NCBI RefSeq assembly: GCF_900116145.1
Contig: NZ_FPAB01000009.1
Location: 124,001-188,000, forward strand
Source: Streptomyces harbinensis
GTDB taxonomy: Bacteria; Actinomycetota; Actinomycetes; Streptomycetales; Streptomycetaceae
Length of the DNA: 64,000 bases
Direction of reading: 5' to 3'
Each line of letters starts with the position of its first letter. The stretch's first letter is position 1. Under the pieces are notes generated by a model. That model was not told the DNA's origin. It was given only the letters and a program-made list of their open reading frames with translations, and made no database searches. A program made the translations under genes and the position numbers. Positions 25,568 through 33,775 of the stretch are shown here, piece after piece.

Positions 25568-26464
25568 TCAGATGACGGGAGGTCGGCCCAGCCGGGTCAG
25601 CCGCCATACCGTACGCCACCGCATCGGGCGGCGGGAGCCCGCGGGGGTGCGCCAGCCCTCGGCGAATCCGCCGAACCATGCCTTGAGCGCGGTCCACGAG
25701 GGGCGGCGCAGCAGGGTGAGCAGCATCCAGACCCCGAGGTAGACCGGGATGAGTGGCAGCGGCAGATTGCGCCGGGCCAGCCAGACCCGGTTCCTGGCCA
25801 CCATCCGGTGGTAGTGCGTGTGCCGGGACGGGGCGGTGGTGGGGTGGTGCATCACCAGGTCGGCGCGGTAGTCGATCTGCCAGCCCGCGTCCAGGGCCCG
25901 CCAGGCCAGGTCGGTCTCCTCGTGGGCGTAGAAGAAGTCGTCCGGGAGCCCGCCGACCTGGGCGAAGACCTCGGTGCGCACCGCGTTGGCGCCGCCGAGG
26001 AAGGTGGTGACGCGCGAGGAGCGCAGCGGGTCGGAGGCCCGCAGCCGGGGGACGTGGCGCCGCTGGGTGACGCCGGTGTCCGGGTCGGCGATGCGGAAGC
26101 TGATGATGCCCAGGCGCGGGTCGGCCGCGAACGCTTCGCGCACCGCCTCGGCGACGCCGGCGTCCGGCAGGTGCCCGTCGTCGTCGAGGAACAGCAGGAT
26201 GTCCACGTCGCGCCCGCCGGGGCCGAAGGCTTCGATGCCGACGTTGCGCCCGCCGGGGATGCCGAGGTTCTCCGGGAGTTCGACGCTCTCCACGCCCTCG
26301 GGCAGTTCCGGGACGGGGGCGCCGTTGCCGACGACCACGGTCCGCACGGCGGCGCCGTCCTGCCGGGCGACCGAGTCGAGGAGGGCGCGCAGTTCGGCGG
26401 GCCGGGTGCCCATGGTGATGATCACCGCGCCGACGGTGAGCTGCGCGGTTCCCACGGCGGTCAC
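25568..26464 (-). CDS. Family 2 glycosyltransferase
   Basis: About 298 residues of GT-A fold. Nucleotide-sugar binding is shown by the opening (V-I-I-T-M-G-T-R-P), N-x-G-I-P-G-G-R-N-x-G, a D-D-D metal-binding motif (L-F-L-D-D-D-G) and a catalytic E-E-T-D-L-A-W-R motif. One hydrophobic stretch near residues 240-265 may anchor it to the membrane. GTG start at 26464 overlaps the stop of the CDP-alcohol phosphotransferase gene. It probably adds a sugar to the product of the upstream enzymes. Confidence 0.9.
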   Translation of the reverse strand: MTAVGTAQLTVGAVIITMGTRPAELRALLDSVARQDGAAVRTVVVGNGAPVPELPEGVESVELPENLGIPGGRNVGIEAFGPGGRDVDILLFLDDDGHLPDAGVAEAVREAFAADPRLGIISFRIADPDTGVTQRRHVPRLRASDPLRSSRVTTFLGGANAVRTEVFAQVGGLPDDFFYAHEETDLAWRALDAGWQIDYRADLVMHHPTTAPSRHTHYHRMVARNRVWLARRNLPLPLIPVYLGVWMLLTLLRRPSWTALKAWFGGFAEGWRTPAGSRRPMRWRTVWRLTRLGRPPVI

Positions 26465-27246
26465 CGGAGCCTGCTGGAGGCCAGGATGGACACCAGGTGG
26501 AGCAGGGTCTGGACGACGGCGATCGCGGCCAGGACGGCCACCCCGAGCCGGGTGAAGAACAGGTCGCCGCGCACCAGGTCGAGGATCGCGACGGCCAGGA
26601 TGAGCAGCGATGCCTCGACGCCGCCGACCAGCCGGTGGAACTTGAGCGCGGCGGCGGCCTTGCGGGCCAGGGCGAGGCCGGAGGAGCGGGGGGTGGCGGC
26701 CTCGTCCTTGACGGCGGGCAGTCCGCTGCGGGCGCGGGCCACGTCCACCAGGTCCGTCTCGGCCTTGATCAGGATGGCGCCGAGGGCGGCGACGGTGCCG
26801 ATGAAGGCCCACAGCCAGTTGGCGGCCGGGCCCTCGACGGCGAAGACGTCGGCGGCCCGTACCCCGAAGCCGACCAGCAGCGCGGCCTCGGCCAGGTAGT
26901 GGCCGACCCGGTCGAGGTAGACGCCGGTGATGGAGGTGGTGGAGCGCCAGCGGGCGACCTCGCCGTCCACGCAGTCCAGCAGCAGGTACAGCTGGATGAG
27001 CAGGGCGGCCAGGATCGCCCCGGCGATGCCGGGAACCAGCAGGACGCCGCCGGCGGCGATGCCGGCGAGGACCATGAGGTACGTCAGCTGGTTGGGGGTT
27101 ATCCGGGTGTTGACCAGGTGCCGGGTCCAGCGCAGCGAGATCTCCCGCATGTACAGGCGCCCGGCCCAGTGCTCCCCGCTGCGCCGGTCCTTGACCCCTG
27201 CGGGGTGCACGACCGGGCGGAGTTCAGCTACTGATGGTTTTGACAT
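26461..27246 (-). CDS. CDP-alcohol phosphatidyltransferase family protein with altered last catalytic Asp
   Basis: A 261-residue integral membrane enzyme with about six helices. The family motif D-x2-D-G-x2-A-R-x8/9-G-x3-D-x3-D appears as D-C-V-D-G-E-V-A-R, then G-V-Y-L-D-R-V-G-H: the fourth Asp, which acts as catalytic base in characterised members, is His here. It would transfer a phospho-alcohol from a CDP donor. It overlaps both neighbours (22 bp with the dehydrogenase gene, 4 bp with the GT2 gene), implying coupled translation. Start at 27246; the residue change is plain in sequence, its effect is not. Confidence 0.85.
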   Translation of the reverse strand: MSKPSVAELRPVVHPAGVKDRRSGEHWAGRLYMREISLRWTRHLVNTRITPNQLTYLMVLAGIAAGGVLLVPGIAGAILAALLIQLYLLLDCVDGEVARWRSTTSITGVYLDRVGHYLAEAALLVGFGVRAADVFAVEGPAANWLWAFIGTVAALGAILIKAETDLVDVARARSGLPAVKDEAATPRSSGLALARKAAAALKFHRLVGGVEASLLILAVAILDLVRGDLFFTRLGVAVLAAIAVVQTLLHLVSILASSRLR

Positions 27247-28285
27247 AGTCGGCGTAACGGTCCCGGATCTCGTCGGTGGTCAGGTCGAGGTGTTCGAGGA
27301 TGGTGAAGCGGCCCGGCCGGGTCTGCGGAGCGAACTCCACGGCCCGGACGAACTCGTCGGTGCTGAACCCGATCTCGTCGGGGAGGACGGGCAGTCCGTG
27401 CCGCCGCAGCACCTCGGCGATCAGCAGGCTCTCCTCGGCGGCGCCGCGCAGGTGCATGGCGAAGGCGGCGCCGAGGCCCACCTGTTCGCCGTGCGGCGCG
27501 GACCGGCCGGGATAGAGCAGGTCGAGGGCGTGCGAGATCTCGTGGCAGGCGCCGGAGGAGGGCCGGCTGTGGCCGGCGATCGACATGGCGATGCCGGAGA
27601 GCACCAGGCCCTCGGAGAGGACGGTGAGGAAGCCGTCGTCGCCGCAGCCGGCCGGGTGCCGCAGGACGGCCTGCCCGGCCTGCCGGGCCATGGCGGCGGC
27701 GAGTCCGTCGATCTGCTCGCCGGTCTCGCGGTGGGCCAGTTCCCAGTCGGCGATGGCGGAGATGTTGGACAGGGCGTCGCCGATGCCGGAGCGTACGAAG
27801 CGCACCGGGGCGTCCCGGATGACGTCGAGGTCCACGACGATGGCGATGGGGGTGGGCACCCCGTAGGAGCCGCGTCCCGCGTCGTTGTCGAGCGTGGAGA
27901 TCGGGGAGCACAGTCCGTCGTGGGCGAGGTTGGTGGCGACCGCCACCATGGGGAGGCCGACCCGGGCGGCGGCGTACTTGGCGGCGTCGATGATCTTGCC
28001 GCCGCCGAGTCCGACGACGGCGTCGTAGTGGCCGGCCTTTATGGCGTCGCCCAGCGCCACGGCGGCGTCCAGGGTGCCGCCGGACACCTCGTACCAGTCG
28101 GCGCCCGGCAGGTCGGCCTCCAGGCGGGCGCGCAGGGCGGCGCCGGAGCCGCCGCTGATGGCGACCGCGAGCCGTCCGGACGGGGAGACCCGCTGGTCGG
28201 CGAGGAGGCCGGCGAGGTTGTCCAGGGCACCGGCCCGGATGTCGACGGAGACGGGCGAGGGGATCAGCCGGGTCAGTAGTGGCAT
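27224..28285 (-). CDS. Glycerol-1-phosphate dehydrogenase-like / iron-containing alcohol dehydrogenase family protein
   Basis: A 353-residue protein of the dehydroquinate synthase-like fold. NAD-binding G-G-G-K-I-I-D-A-A-K-Y, V-A-T-N-L-A-H-D-G, and metal-binding Asp/His residues (GIGDALSN, SGACHEISHALD, PHGEQVGLG) match the AraM/EgsA group, which reduces dihydroxyacetone phosphate to sn-glycerol-1-phosphate. This group supplies archaeal ether lipids and the heptaprenylglyceryl phosphate of Bacillus. The actual substrate here is unknown. It overlaps the nucleotidyltransferase by 13 bp and the CDP-alcohol enzyme by 22 bp. Confidence 0.86.
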   Translation of the reverse strand: MPLLTRLIPSPVSVDIRAGALDNLAGLLADQRVSPSGRLAVAISGGSGAALRARLEADLPGADWYEVSGGTLDAAVALGDAIKAGHYDAVVGLGGGKIIDAAKYAAARVGLPMVAVATNLAHDGLCSPISTLDNDAGRGSYGVPTPIAIVVDLDVIRDAPVRFVRSGIGDALSNISAIADWELAHRETGEQIDGLAAAMARQAGQAVLRHPAGCGDDGFLTVLSEGLVLSGIAMSIAGHSRPSSGACHEISHALDLLYPGRSAPHGEQVGLGAAFAMHLRGAAEESLLIAEVLRRHGLPVLPDEIGFSTDEFVRAVEFAPQTRPGRFTILEHLDLTTDEIRDRYADYVKTISS

Positions 28286-29025
28286 GCGATCTCCCGTCCG
28301 CGCGCCAGATCCTCGTGGTTGTCGATCTCGACCCAGCTGACCTCGCCGATGGGCGTGGTGGAGACGGCCAGGCCCCGGTCGGCCAGTTCCTGGTAGCCGT
28401 CCTCGTAGTACAGCTGCGGGTCGCGCTCGTAGGTGACGCGCAGGGCGTCGGCGAGGTCGGCGGCGGCCTCCGGCTCGATGAGGGTGACGCCGATGTACTC
28501 GCCGGTGGCCTCCTCGGGCGGCATCAGCTTGGTGATGCGGCGCACCGCGCCCGAGGCGTCGGTGACGACCTTCATCTCCTCGTCGGCGAGCTTCTTGACC
28601 GTGTCGAGCGCCAGGATGATCCGGCGGCCGTCGCCGCGCGCGGCGAGCAGGGTCTTCTCGACGGAGGCGGGGTGGACGGTGTCGCCGTTGGCGAGGATGA
28701 CGCCCTCGGCGATGACGTCACGGGCGCACCACAGGGAGTAGGCGTTGTTCCACTCCTCGGCCTTGTCGTTCTCGACGAGGGTGAGCTTGACGCCGTAGCG
28801 CCGCTCCAGGGCGGCCCGGCGCTCGACGACGGCTTCCTTGCGGTAGCCGACGACGACGGCGGCGTCGGTGAGGCCGACCTCGGCGAAGTTGGCCAGGGTG
28901 AGGTCGAGAACGGATCTGGCCTCGTCCGTGCCGGGCGCGACCACCGGCACCAGGGCCTTGGGGAGGGTGTCGGTGTAGGGGCGAAGACGCCGTCCGGCGC
29001 CGGCCGCCAGCACGAGGCCGATCAT
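28273..29025 (-). CDS. NTP transferase (CDP-/NDP-alcohol pyrophosphorylase, inositol-phosphate cytidylyltransferase-like)
   Basis: A 250-residue nucleotidyltransferase. The signature L-A-A-G-A-G-R-R-L-R-P-Y-T-D and the following P-K-A-L are complete, with N-G-D-T-V and late E-I-D-N-H-E-D motifs. The E-I-D-x-x-E-D ending resembles phosphocholine and inositol-1-phosphate cytidylyltransferases, enzymes that make the CDP-alcohol used by CDP-alcohol phosphotransferases. Two such transferases flank this gene, which supports that role. Overlaps both neighbouring genes. Confidence 0.85.
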   Translation of the reverse strand: MIGLVLAAGAGRRLRPYTDTLPKALVPVVAPGTDEARSVLDLTLANFAEVGLTDAAVVVGYRKEAVVERRAALERRYGVKLTLVENDKAEEWNNAYSLWCARDVIAEGVILANGDTVHPASVEKTLLAARGDGRRIILALDTVKKLADEEMKVVTDASGAVRRITKLMPPEEATGEYIGVTLIEPEAAADLADALRVTYERDPQLYYEDGYQELADRGLAVSTTPIGEVSWVEIDNHEDLARGREIACHY

Positions 29026-30863
29026 GCGGGTTCTCCTGTCTCATCGTGTACGGCGGGTGCGGCGGAGGAGATCCAGAAGCGGATACTCTCCGCCAGCACC
29101 AGCAGCGCGAGGGCCCCGGCGAGGACCGCGAGCGCGAGGGTGAAGGTGGTGGTGCCGGTGAAGGCGGCGGCTGCCGCGACGACCAGCAGGGTGCGGCCCT
29201 CGTGTCCGCCGGCGGCGCGCACCAGGGCGCGTGGGGGTGCTCCTGCGCCGCCGCGCAGCCGGTAGACGGTGTCGTAGTGGTGGTAGGCGACGGCGGCCAG
29301 CAGGCCGAAGGCGGCGGGCAGCGCGCCGTCGCTGTCGCTGCGGGCGGCCAGCACGAGGACGGCGCCGTACTCGCCGGCGCGGAACAGCGGCGGCAGCAGC
29401 CAGTCCAGCGGGCGGGTGAGGGGGGCGGCGGTGGCCCGGCCGGCGCACAGGGCGTAGAGCGCGGCGGCGCCGAGAGCGGCCCAGCTGCCGGCGACGCCGG
29501 GCAGCAGGAGTATGCCGAGCAGGGCGGCGGTGCCGAGCCCGGCCCACAGCGGGGCGGTGAGGGCGCCGGTGCTGCCGGGCAGGGACGGGCGGGCGAGGGC
29601 TTCGGCGAGCGGGCCGTTGTCGGTGAGGCCGGCGAGGGCGCGGGCGGCGGCCTCGCCGCCGGTGGCCCGGCGGCGGGAGCGCAGCAGGCGGCCGGCGGTG
29701 GTGTAGCAGGCGGCGAAGCCGCCGGCGGCGAGCAGGACGATCAGGGTGATGCGCGGGGTGGTGAGGGCGGTGAGGACGGCGATCAGGGCCCACCGTTCGC
29801 CGATGGGCAGCACGATCATCCGTCGGGCCCAGACGGTCCAGCCGATGGTGTCGAGCCGGCCGGAGAGGGCGGCGGCCGGGCTGGAGGCGCTGCCGGAACC
29901 GCCGCCGGTGGTGGCGGCGTTGGCCTCGTTGAAGGAGAAGTCGACGATGTGGCGGCAGGTCTGGAGGATCATGGCGGCCAGCGCGAGCGCCCACACGTCC
30001 TCGCCGCCGCGGGCCGCGCCGAGGGCGAGTCCGGCGTAGTAGGCGTACTCCTTGGCGCGGTCGAAGGTGGCGTCCAGCCAGGCGCCGAGGGTGGAGTACT
30101 TGAGCGCGTAGCGGGCGAGCTGCCCGTCGGTGCAGTCGAGCACGAAGGAGAGCAGCAGCAGCGCGCCGGCGGCGACGAAGCCGCCGCGGGTGCCGGTGGC
30201 GGCGCAGCCGGCGGCGATGAGCGCGGTGAACAGCGAGGCGGTGGTGACCTGGTTGGGGGTCAGTCCGCGCCGTGCGCACCAGCGGGCCAGGTAGCGGGAG
30301 TAGGGGCTGACGCAGTGGGTGGTGAAGAAGCCGTCGCGGGACTTGACGGCGGAGCGCAGCCGGACGGCTTCCTCGTCGGTGGCGGCGACGGCGGCTTCGG
30401 CGGCGGTGCGTTCGGCGTCGGTGCGGGGCACGGCGGCGGTGAGGGTGCCCAGTTCGGGGCGGTGCACGGGGCAGCCGGCCTCGGTGAGCCGTTCGGCGAG
30501 GGTGTCGACGAGGATGTCCTGGGCCGCGTCGGTGGCGGCGCCGCCGGTGGTGGCGGGCACCTGGGCCGACGTACGCTCCAGGGCGGCGCCCAGTGCTCCA
30601 CGGGCGGCGCCGGTGACGGTGAGGGCGCCGGGGACGGCGGCGGCGGCGAAGCGGGGGTCGGTGAGGGCCAGCCGCAGGCTGTGCCGGTGTCCGGTGAAGC
30701 GGGGGTCGACGAGGGCGACGCGTTCACCGGGCGGGAGGCCGGCGAGGACGGCGCCGAGCGCGGTGGGGCTGCCGGCCACTGTGACGGTGAATCCCAGGGC
30801 GGTCAGGTCGGCTCCGAGCACAGACCCGGGAACGGGCGGACCGGTGAGGATCGCGGTCGACAG
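29022..30863 (-). CDS. DUF5941 / CDP-alcohol phosphotransferase membrane protein, probable CTG start
   Basis: About 613 residues. An N-terminal soluble domain (about 1-170) is followed by D-C-T-D-G-Q-L-A-R and G-A-W-L-D-A-T-F-D, a complete CDP-alcohol phosphotransferase motif, then many membrane helices to the end. The first canonical start in frame is GTG at 30821, without a ribosome binding site. Upstream the frame stays open for 14 codons to CTG at 30863-30861, which has AAGGAG 9 nt before it (complement of 30873-30878), and an in-frame TGA closes the frame at 30872-30870. The extra residues (S-T-A-I-L-T-G-P-P-V-P-G-S) look like the usual N-terminus of this family as I remember it. First gene of the operon. 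Confidence 0.82.
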   Translation of the reverse strand: MSTAILTGPPVPGSVLGADLTALGFTVTVAGSPTALGAVLAGLPPGERVALVDPRFTGHRHSLRLALTDPRFAAAAVPGALTVTGAARGALGAALERTSAQVPATTGGAATDAAQDILVDTLAERLTEAGCPVHRPELGTLTAAVPRTDAERTAAEAAVAATDEEAVRLRSAVKSRDGFFTTHCVSPYSRYLARWCARRGLTPNQVTTASLFTALIAAGCAATGTRGGFVAAGALLLLSFVLDCTDGQLARYALKYSTLGAWLDATFDRAKEYAYYAGLALGAARGGEDVWALALAAMILQTCRHIVDFSFNEANAATTGGGSGSASSPAAALSGRLDTIGWTVWARRMIVLPIGERWALIAVLTALTTPRITLIVLLAAGGFAACYTTAGRLLRSRRRATGGEAAARALAGLTDNGPLAEALARPSLPGSTGALTAPLWAGLGTAALLGILLLPGVAGSWAALGAAALYALCAGRATAAPLTRPLDWLLPPLFRAGEYGAVLVLAARSDSDGALPAAFGLLAAVAYHHYDTVYRLRGGAGAPPRALVRAAGGHEGRTLLVVAAAAAFTGTTTFTLALAVLAGALALLVLAESIRFWISSAAPAVHDETGEPA

Positions 30864-31059
30864 CTGAACTCACTCCTTGAGGGGGCAGAACCCGCTTGCG
30901 TACGGGCTGCACGAGGGCAGAGATTATCCGATCGCCATCGTGCGGCAAGCATGGCGTCGTGGTCAGGAAACCCCGAGTTCATCCTGGAGGCAAAACCGGC
31001 GCCGGTGATGACATTACGCGACGGCGCGGCTACGGTGCGCACGCCGGGTGGCCGACGGT

Positions 31060-31065
31060 TAGGCT
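31060..31065 (+). promoter_or_regulatory. Candidate -10 box for a leaderless transcript of the epimerase gene
   Basis: TAGGCT lies 7 nt before the ATG at 31073 and there is no Shine-Dalgarno sequence. The -10 spacing is right for transcription starting at the ATG itself, as is common in Streptomyces. No convincing -35 is seen. Confidence 0.4.
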
Positions 31066-31072
31066 GGCGATC

Positions 31073-32044
31073 ATGACCTGGCTGATCACCGGCGGAGCCG
31101 GTTACATCGGGGCGCATGTGGTGCACGCCATGACGGCGGCGGGCGAGCGGGTGGTGGTGCTCGACGACTTCTCCACGGGAGCGGACGACCGGCTGCCGAA
31201 GGGGGTGCCGGTGGGCCGGGGTTCGGTGCTGGACCGGTCGCTGCTGGACCGGGTGCTGGCCGATTACGGGGTCACCGGGGTGGTGCACCTGGCGGCGCGC
31301 AAGCAGCCCGGGGAGTCGGTCGAGCAGCCGCTGGGTTACTACCGCGACAATGTGTACGGGCTGACGGTGCTGCTGGAGGCGGTGGCGGCGGCCGGGGTCG
31401 GGCGGTTCGTGTTCTCGTCGTCGGCGGCGGTGTACGGCACCCCGGATGTGGACCTGGTGACGGAGGACACTCCGTGCGTGCCGGTGAACCCGTACGGGGA
31501 GACGAAGCTGGCCGGTGAGTGGCTGGTGCGGGCGGCGGGGCGGGCCCACGGCATCGCGACGGCCTGTCTGCGGTACTTCAACGTGGCCGGGGCGCGGGAG
31601 CCGGCGCTGGCGGACACCGGGGAGTTCAACATCATCCCGATGTTCTTCGGGCGGCTGACGCGCGGCGAGCCGCCCTTGATCTTCGGCGACGACTATCCGA
31701 CGCCGGACGGGACGGGGGTGCGGGACTACGTCCATGTCGCGGATCTGGCCGACGCGCATCTGGCGGCGGCGCGGGCGCTGACGGTTCCGGGCCGGGATCT
31801 GACGGTCAACATCGGTACCGGGGTGGGGGCGTCGGTGCGGGAGATCGCCGATCTGGTGGTGGAGGTGACCGGGTTGACGAAGCCGGCGCCGAAGGTGGTG
31901 GAGCGGCGGCCGGGTGATCCGGCGCGGGTGGTGGCGTCGGTGGAGCGGGCCCGTGAGCTGCTGGGTTTCTCCGCGACGCACGCGCTGCCGGAGATGGTGT
32001 CCTCCGCGTGGCAGGGCTGGCGCTTCCACCATCCGCAGTCGTAG
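31073..32044 (+). CDS. NAD-dependent sugar epimerase (UDP-glucose 4-epimerase-like)
   Basis: A 323-residue extended SDR enzyme. The NAD-binding G-G-A-G-Y-I-G-A-H, the V-V-H-L-A-A motif, the active-site S-S-S-A-A-V-Y-G and Y-G-E-T-K (Tyr/Lys) are intact, and the C-terminal D-G-T-x-V-R-D-Y-V-H-V substrate loop is typical of GalE. It may supply UDP-galactose or a related sugar to the divergent surface-polymer operon, which starts about 210 bp away. The ATG at 31073 is chosen because the Rossmann motif begins at once. Confidence 0.9.
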   Translation: MTWLITGGAGYIGAHVVHAMTAAGERVVVLDDFSTGADDRLPKGVPVGRGSVLDRSLLDRVLADYGVTGVVHLAARKQPGESVEQPLGYYRDNVYGLTVLLEAVAAAGVGRFVFSSSAAVYGTPDVDLVTEDTPCVPVNPYGETKLAGEWLVRAAGRAHGIATACLRYFNVAGAREPALADTGEFNIIPMFFGRLTRGEPPLIFGDDYPTPDGTGVRDYVHVADLADAHLAAARALTVPGRDLTVNIGTGVGASVREIADLVVEVTGLTKPAPKVVERRPGDPARVVASVERARELLGFSATHALPEMVSSAWQGWRFHHPQS

Positions 32045-32189
32045 GAGAAAACCGCAGGTCACAGCACATGACAACGGTGTTCACCGTCGCGTTGCGCATA
32101 CCCCCCTCCCGTAGTTCACTTGGCGCCTGGACGCCGGTACAGCGGTAGCCCGCGGGGCTGCCCCGGGAGTTTTTCGGAGGGTCTGTTCT

Positions 32190-33131
32190 ATGGGCGCGGG
32201 GCACAGTCACGGGGGCCCGTCCGGGCACGGTCACGGGCACGGGACGGCGGGGGCCGCGCACCGGGGCCGGCTGCGGATCGCGCTGCTGATCGCGCTGGTG
32301 CTGCTGGTCGCCGAGCTGGTGGGGGCCTGGCTGACCGGGTCGCTGGCGCTGCTGGCGGACGCCGGGCACGTGGCGACGGACGCGGTGGGCATCGGCCTCG
32401 CGCTGCTGGCCATCCATGTGGCGAACCGGCCCACCAGCGAGCGCCGCACCTTCGGGCTCGCCCGGGTGGAGATCCTGGCGGCGCTGGCGAACTGTGTGCT
32501 GCTGCTGGGGGTGGGCGGCTACATCCTGGTCGAGGCGGTGCACCGGCTGCGGGAGCCGGCCGAGGTGCCGGGCGGGCTGACGATCGTCTTCGGTGTGGTG
32601 GGCCTGCTGCTGAACCTGGTGTCGCTCTCGCTGCTGATGCACGGGCAGCGGGAGTCGCTGAACGTGCGCGGCGCGTTCCTGGAGGTGCTGGCGGACACGC
32701 TGGGTTCGGTCGCGGTGGTGATCGCGGCGCTGGTGATCCTCACCACCGGCTGGCAGCGGGCGGACACGGTGGCCTCGCTGGCCATCGCGCTGATGATCGT
32801 GCCCAGGACGGTACGGCTGGCCAGGGAGGCGCTGGAGGTGCTGCTGGAGGCGGCGCCGCGGGATGTGGACATCGCGGCGGTGCGGCGGCACATCACGGAT
32901 CTGCCGGGGGTGACGGATGTGCACGATCTGCATGTGTGGACGATCACCTCGGGCCTGCCGGTGCTGTCGGCGCACGTGGTGGTGGAGCAGGAGACGCTGG
33001 ACGCGGTGGGGCACGAGCGGATGCTGCACGAGCTCCAGGGGTGCCTGGGTGAGCACTTCGCCGTGGAGCACTGCACGTTCCAGCTGGAACCGCACGGGCA
33101 TGCGGCTCACGAGCCCCGTCTGTGCCACTGA
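32190..33131 (+). CDS. Cation diffusion facilitator (Zn/Cd/Co efflux) transporter
   Basis: A 313-residue CDF protein. The His-rich N-terminus (H-S-H-G-G, H-G-H-G-H-G) binds metal, six membrane helices follow, and the transport site appears as H-V-A-T-D (HxxxD) in helix 2, with the partner site in helix 5 altered (L-A-D-T-L). The cytosolic C-terminal domain (about 215-305, with V-H-D-L-H-V-W) is the metal-sensing fold of CzcD/ZitB proteins. Start ATG 32190 with GGAGGG 9 nt upstream. The next gene overlaps its 3' end by 10 bp. Confidence 0.92.
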   Translation: MGAGHSHGGPSGHGHGHGTAGAAHRGRLRIALLIALVLLVAELVGAWLTGSLALLADAGHVATDAVGIGLALLAIHVANRPTSERRTFGLARVEILAALANCVLLLGVGGYILVEAVHRLREPAEVPGGLTIVFGVVGLLLNLVSLSLLMHGQRESLNVRGAFLEVLADTLGSVAVVIAALVILTTGWQRADTVASLAIALMIVPRTVRLAREALEVLLEAAPRDVDIAAVRRHITDLPGVTDVHDLHVWTITSGLPVLSAHVVVEQETLDAVGHERMLHELQGCLGEHFAVEHCTFQLEPHGHAAHEPRLCH

Positions 33132-33766
33132 TTCCGGGCGCCGTGGCCGCCCGGGATAACCTCGCAGACGTACGCGATGAGCCCGACAAGGTGGCCGTGC
33201 CCGACAGCGAGGACGTAGTGGTGGATCCGATCATGCTGGAGCTGGTCGACGAGGCGGGCCGGACCGTCGGTACGGCCGAGAAGCTCGCCGCCCATCAGCC
33301 GCCGGGGCAGTTGCACCGGGCGTTCTCGGTGTTCCTCTTCGATCCGCGGGGGCGGCTGCTGCTCCAGCGCCGGGCGCTGGGGAAGTACCACTCCCCCGGT
33401 GTGTGGTCCAACACCTGCTGCGGCCATCCGCTGCCCGGGGAGCCGCCGTTCGTCGCGGCGGCCCGGCGCACGGCGGAGGAGCTGGGGGTGGCGCCGGCGC
33501 TGCTGCGGGAGGCGGGCACGGTGCGCTACAACCATCCCGACCCGCTGTCGGGTCTGGTGGAGCAGGAGTTCAACCACCTGTTCGCCGGGGTGGTGGAGCA
33601 GGAGGTGCGGCCCGATCCGGCAGAGGTGGCGGAGACGGCCCTGGTGACGCCGCAGGAGCTGGCGCAGCGGCATGAGCGGCTGCCGTTCTCGGCGTGGTTC
33701 ATGACGGTGCTGGACGCGGCGCGTCCGGCGATCCGGGAGGTCACGGGGCCGGCAGCGGGCTGGTGA
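33122..33766 (+). CDS. idi: Isopentenyl-diphosphate delta-isomerase, type I
   Basis: A Nudix-fold enzyme of about 214 residues interconverting IPP and DMAPP. The active-site Cys lies in S-N-T-C-C-G-H-P, the Nudix helix is R-R-T-A-E-E-L-G, and the Glu/metal segment E-Q-E-F-N-H-L-F is present. The GTG at 33122 gives the family-typical N-terminus and overlaps the transporter gene; in-frame GTGs at 33143 and 33191 are alternatives. It likely feeds the nearby polyprenyl synthase and squalene genes. Confidence 0.92.
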   Translation: MPLIPGAVAARDNLADVRDEPDKVAVPDSEDVVVDPIMLELVDEAGRTVGTAEKLAAHQPPGQLHRAFSVFLFDPRGRLLLQRRALGKYHSPGVWSNTCCGHPLPGEPPFVAAARRTAEELGVAPALLREAGTVRYNHPDPLSGLVEQEFNHLFAGVVEQEVRPDPAEVAETALVTPQELAQRHERLPFSAWFMTVLDAARPAIREVTGPAAGW

Positions 33767-33775
33767 GCGGCGGGG

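Noticed and set aside
29046..31076. Plus-strand frame of 676 codons opposite the DUF5941 gene
   Set aside because: Gly/Ala-rich shadow; the minus-strand frame has a clear CDP-alcohol phosphotransferase motif.
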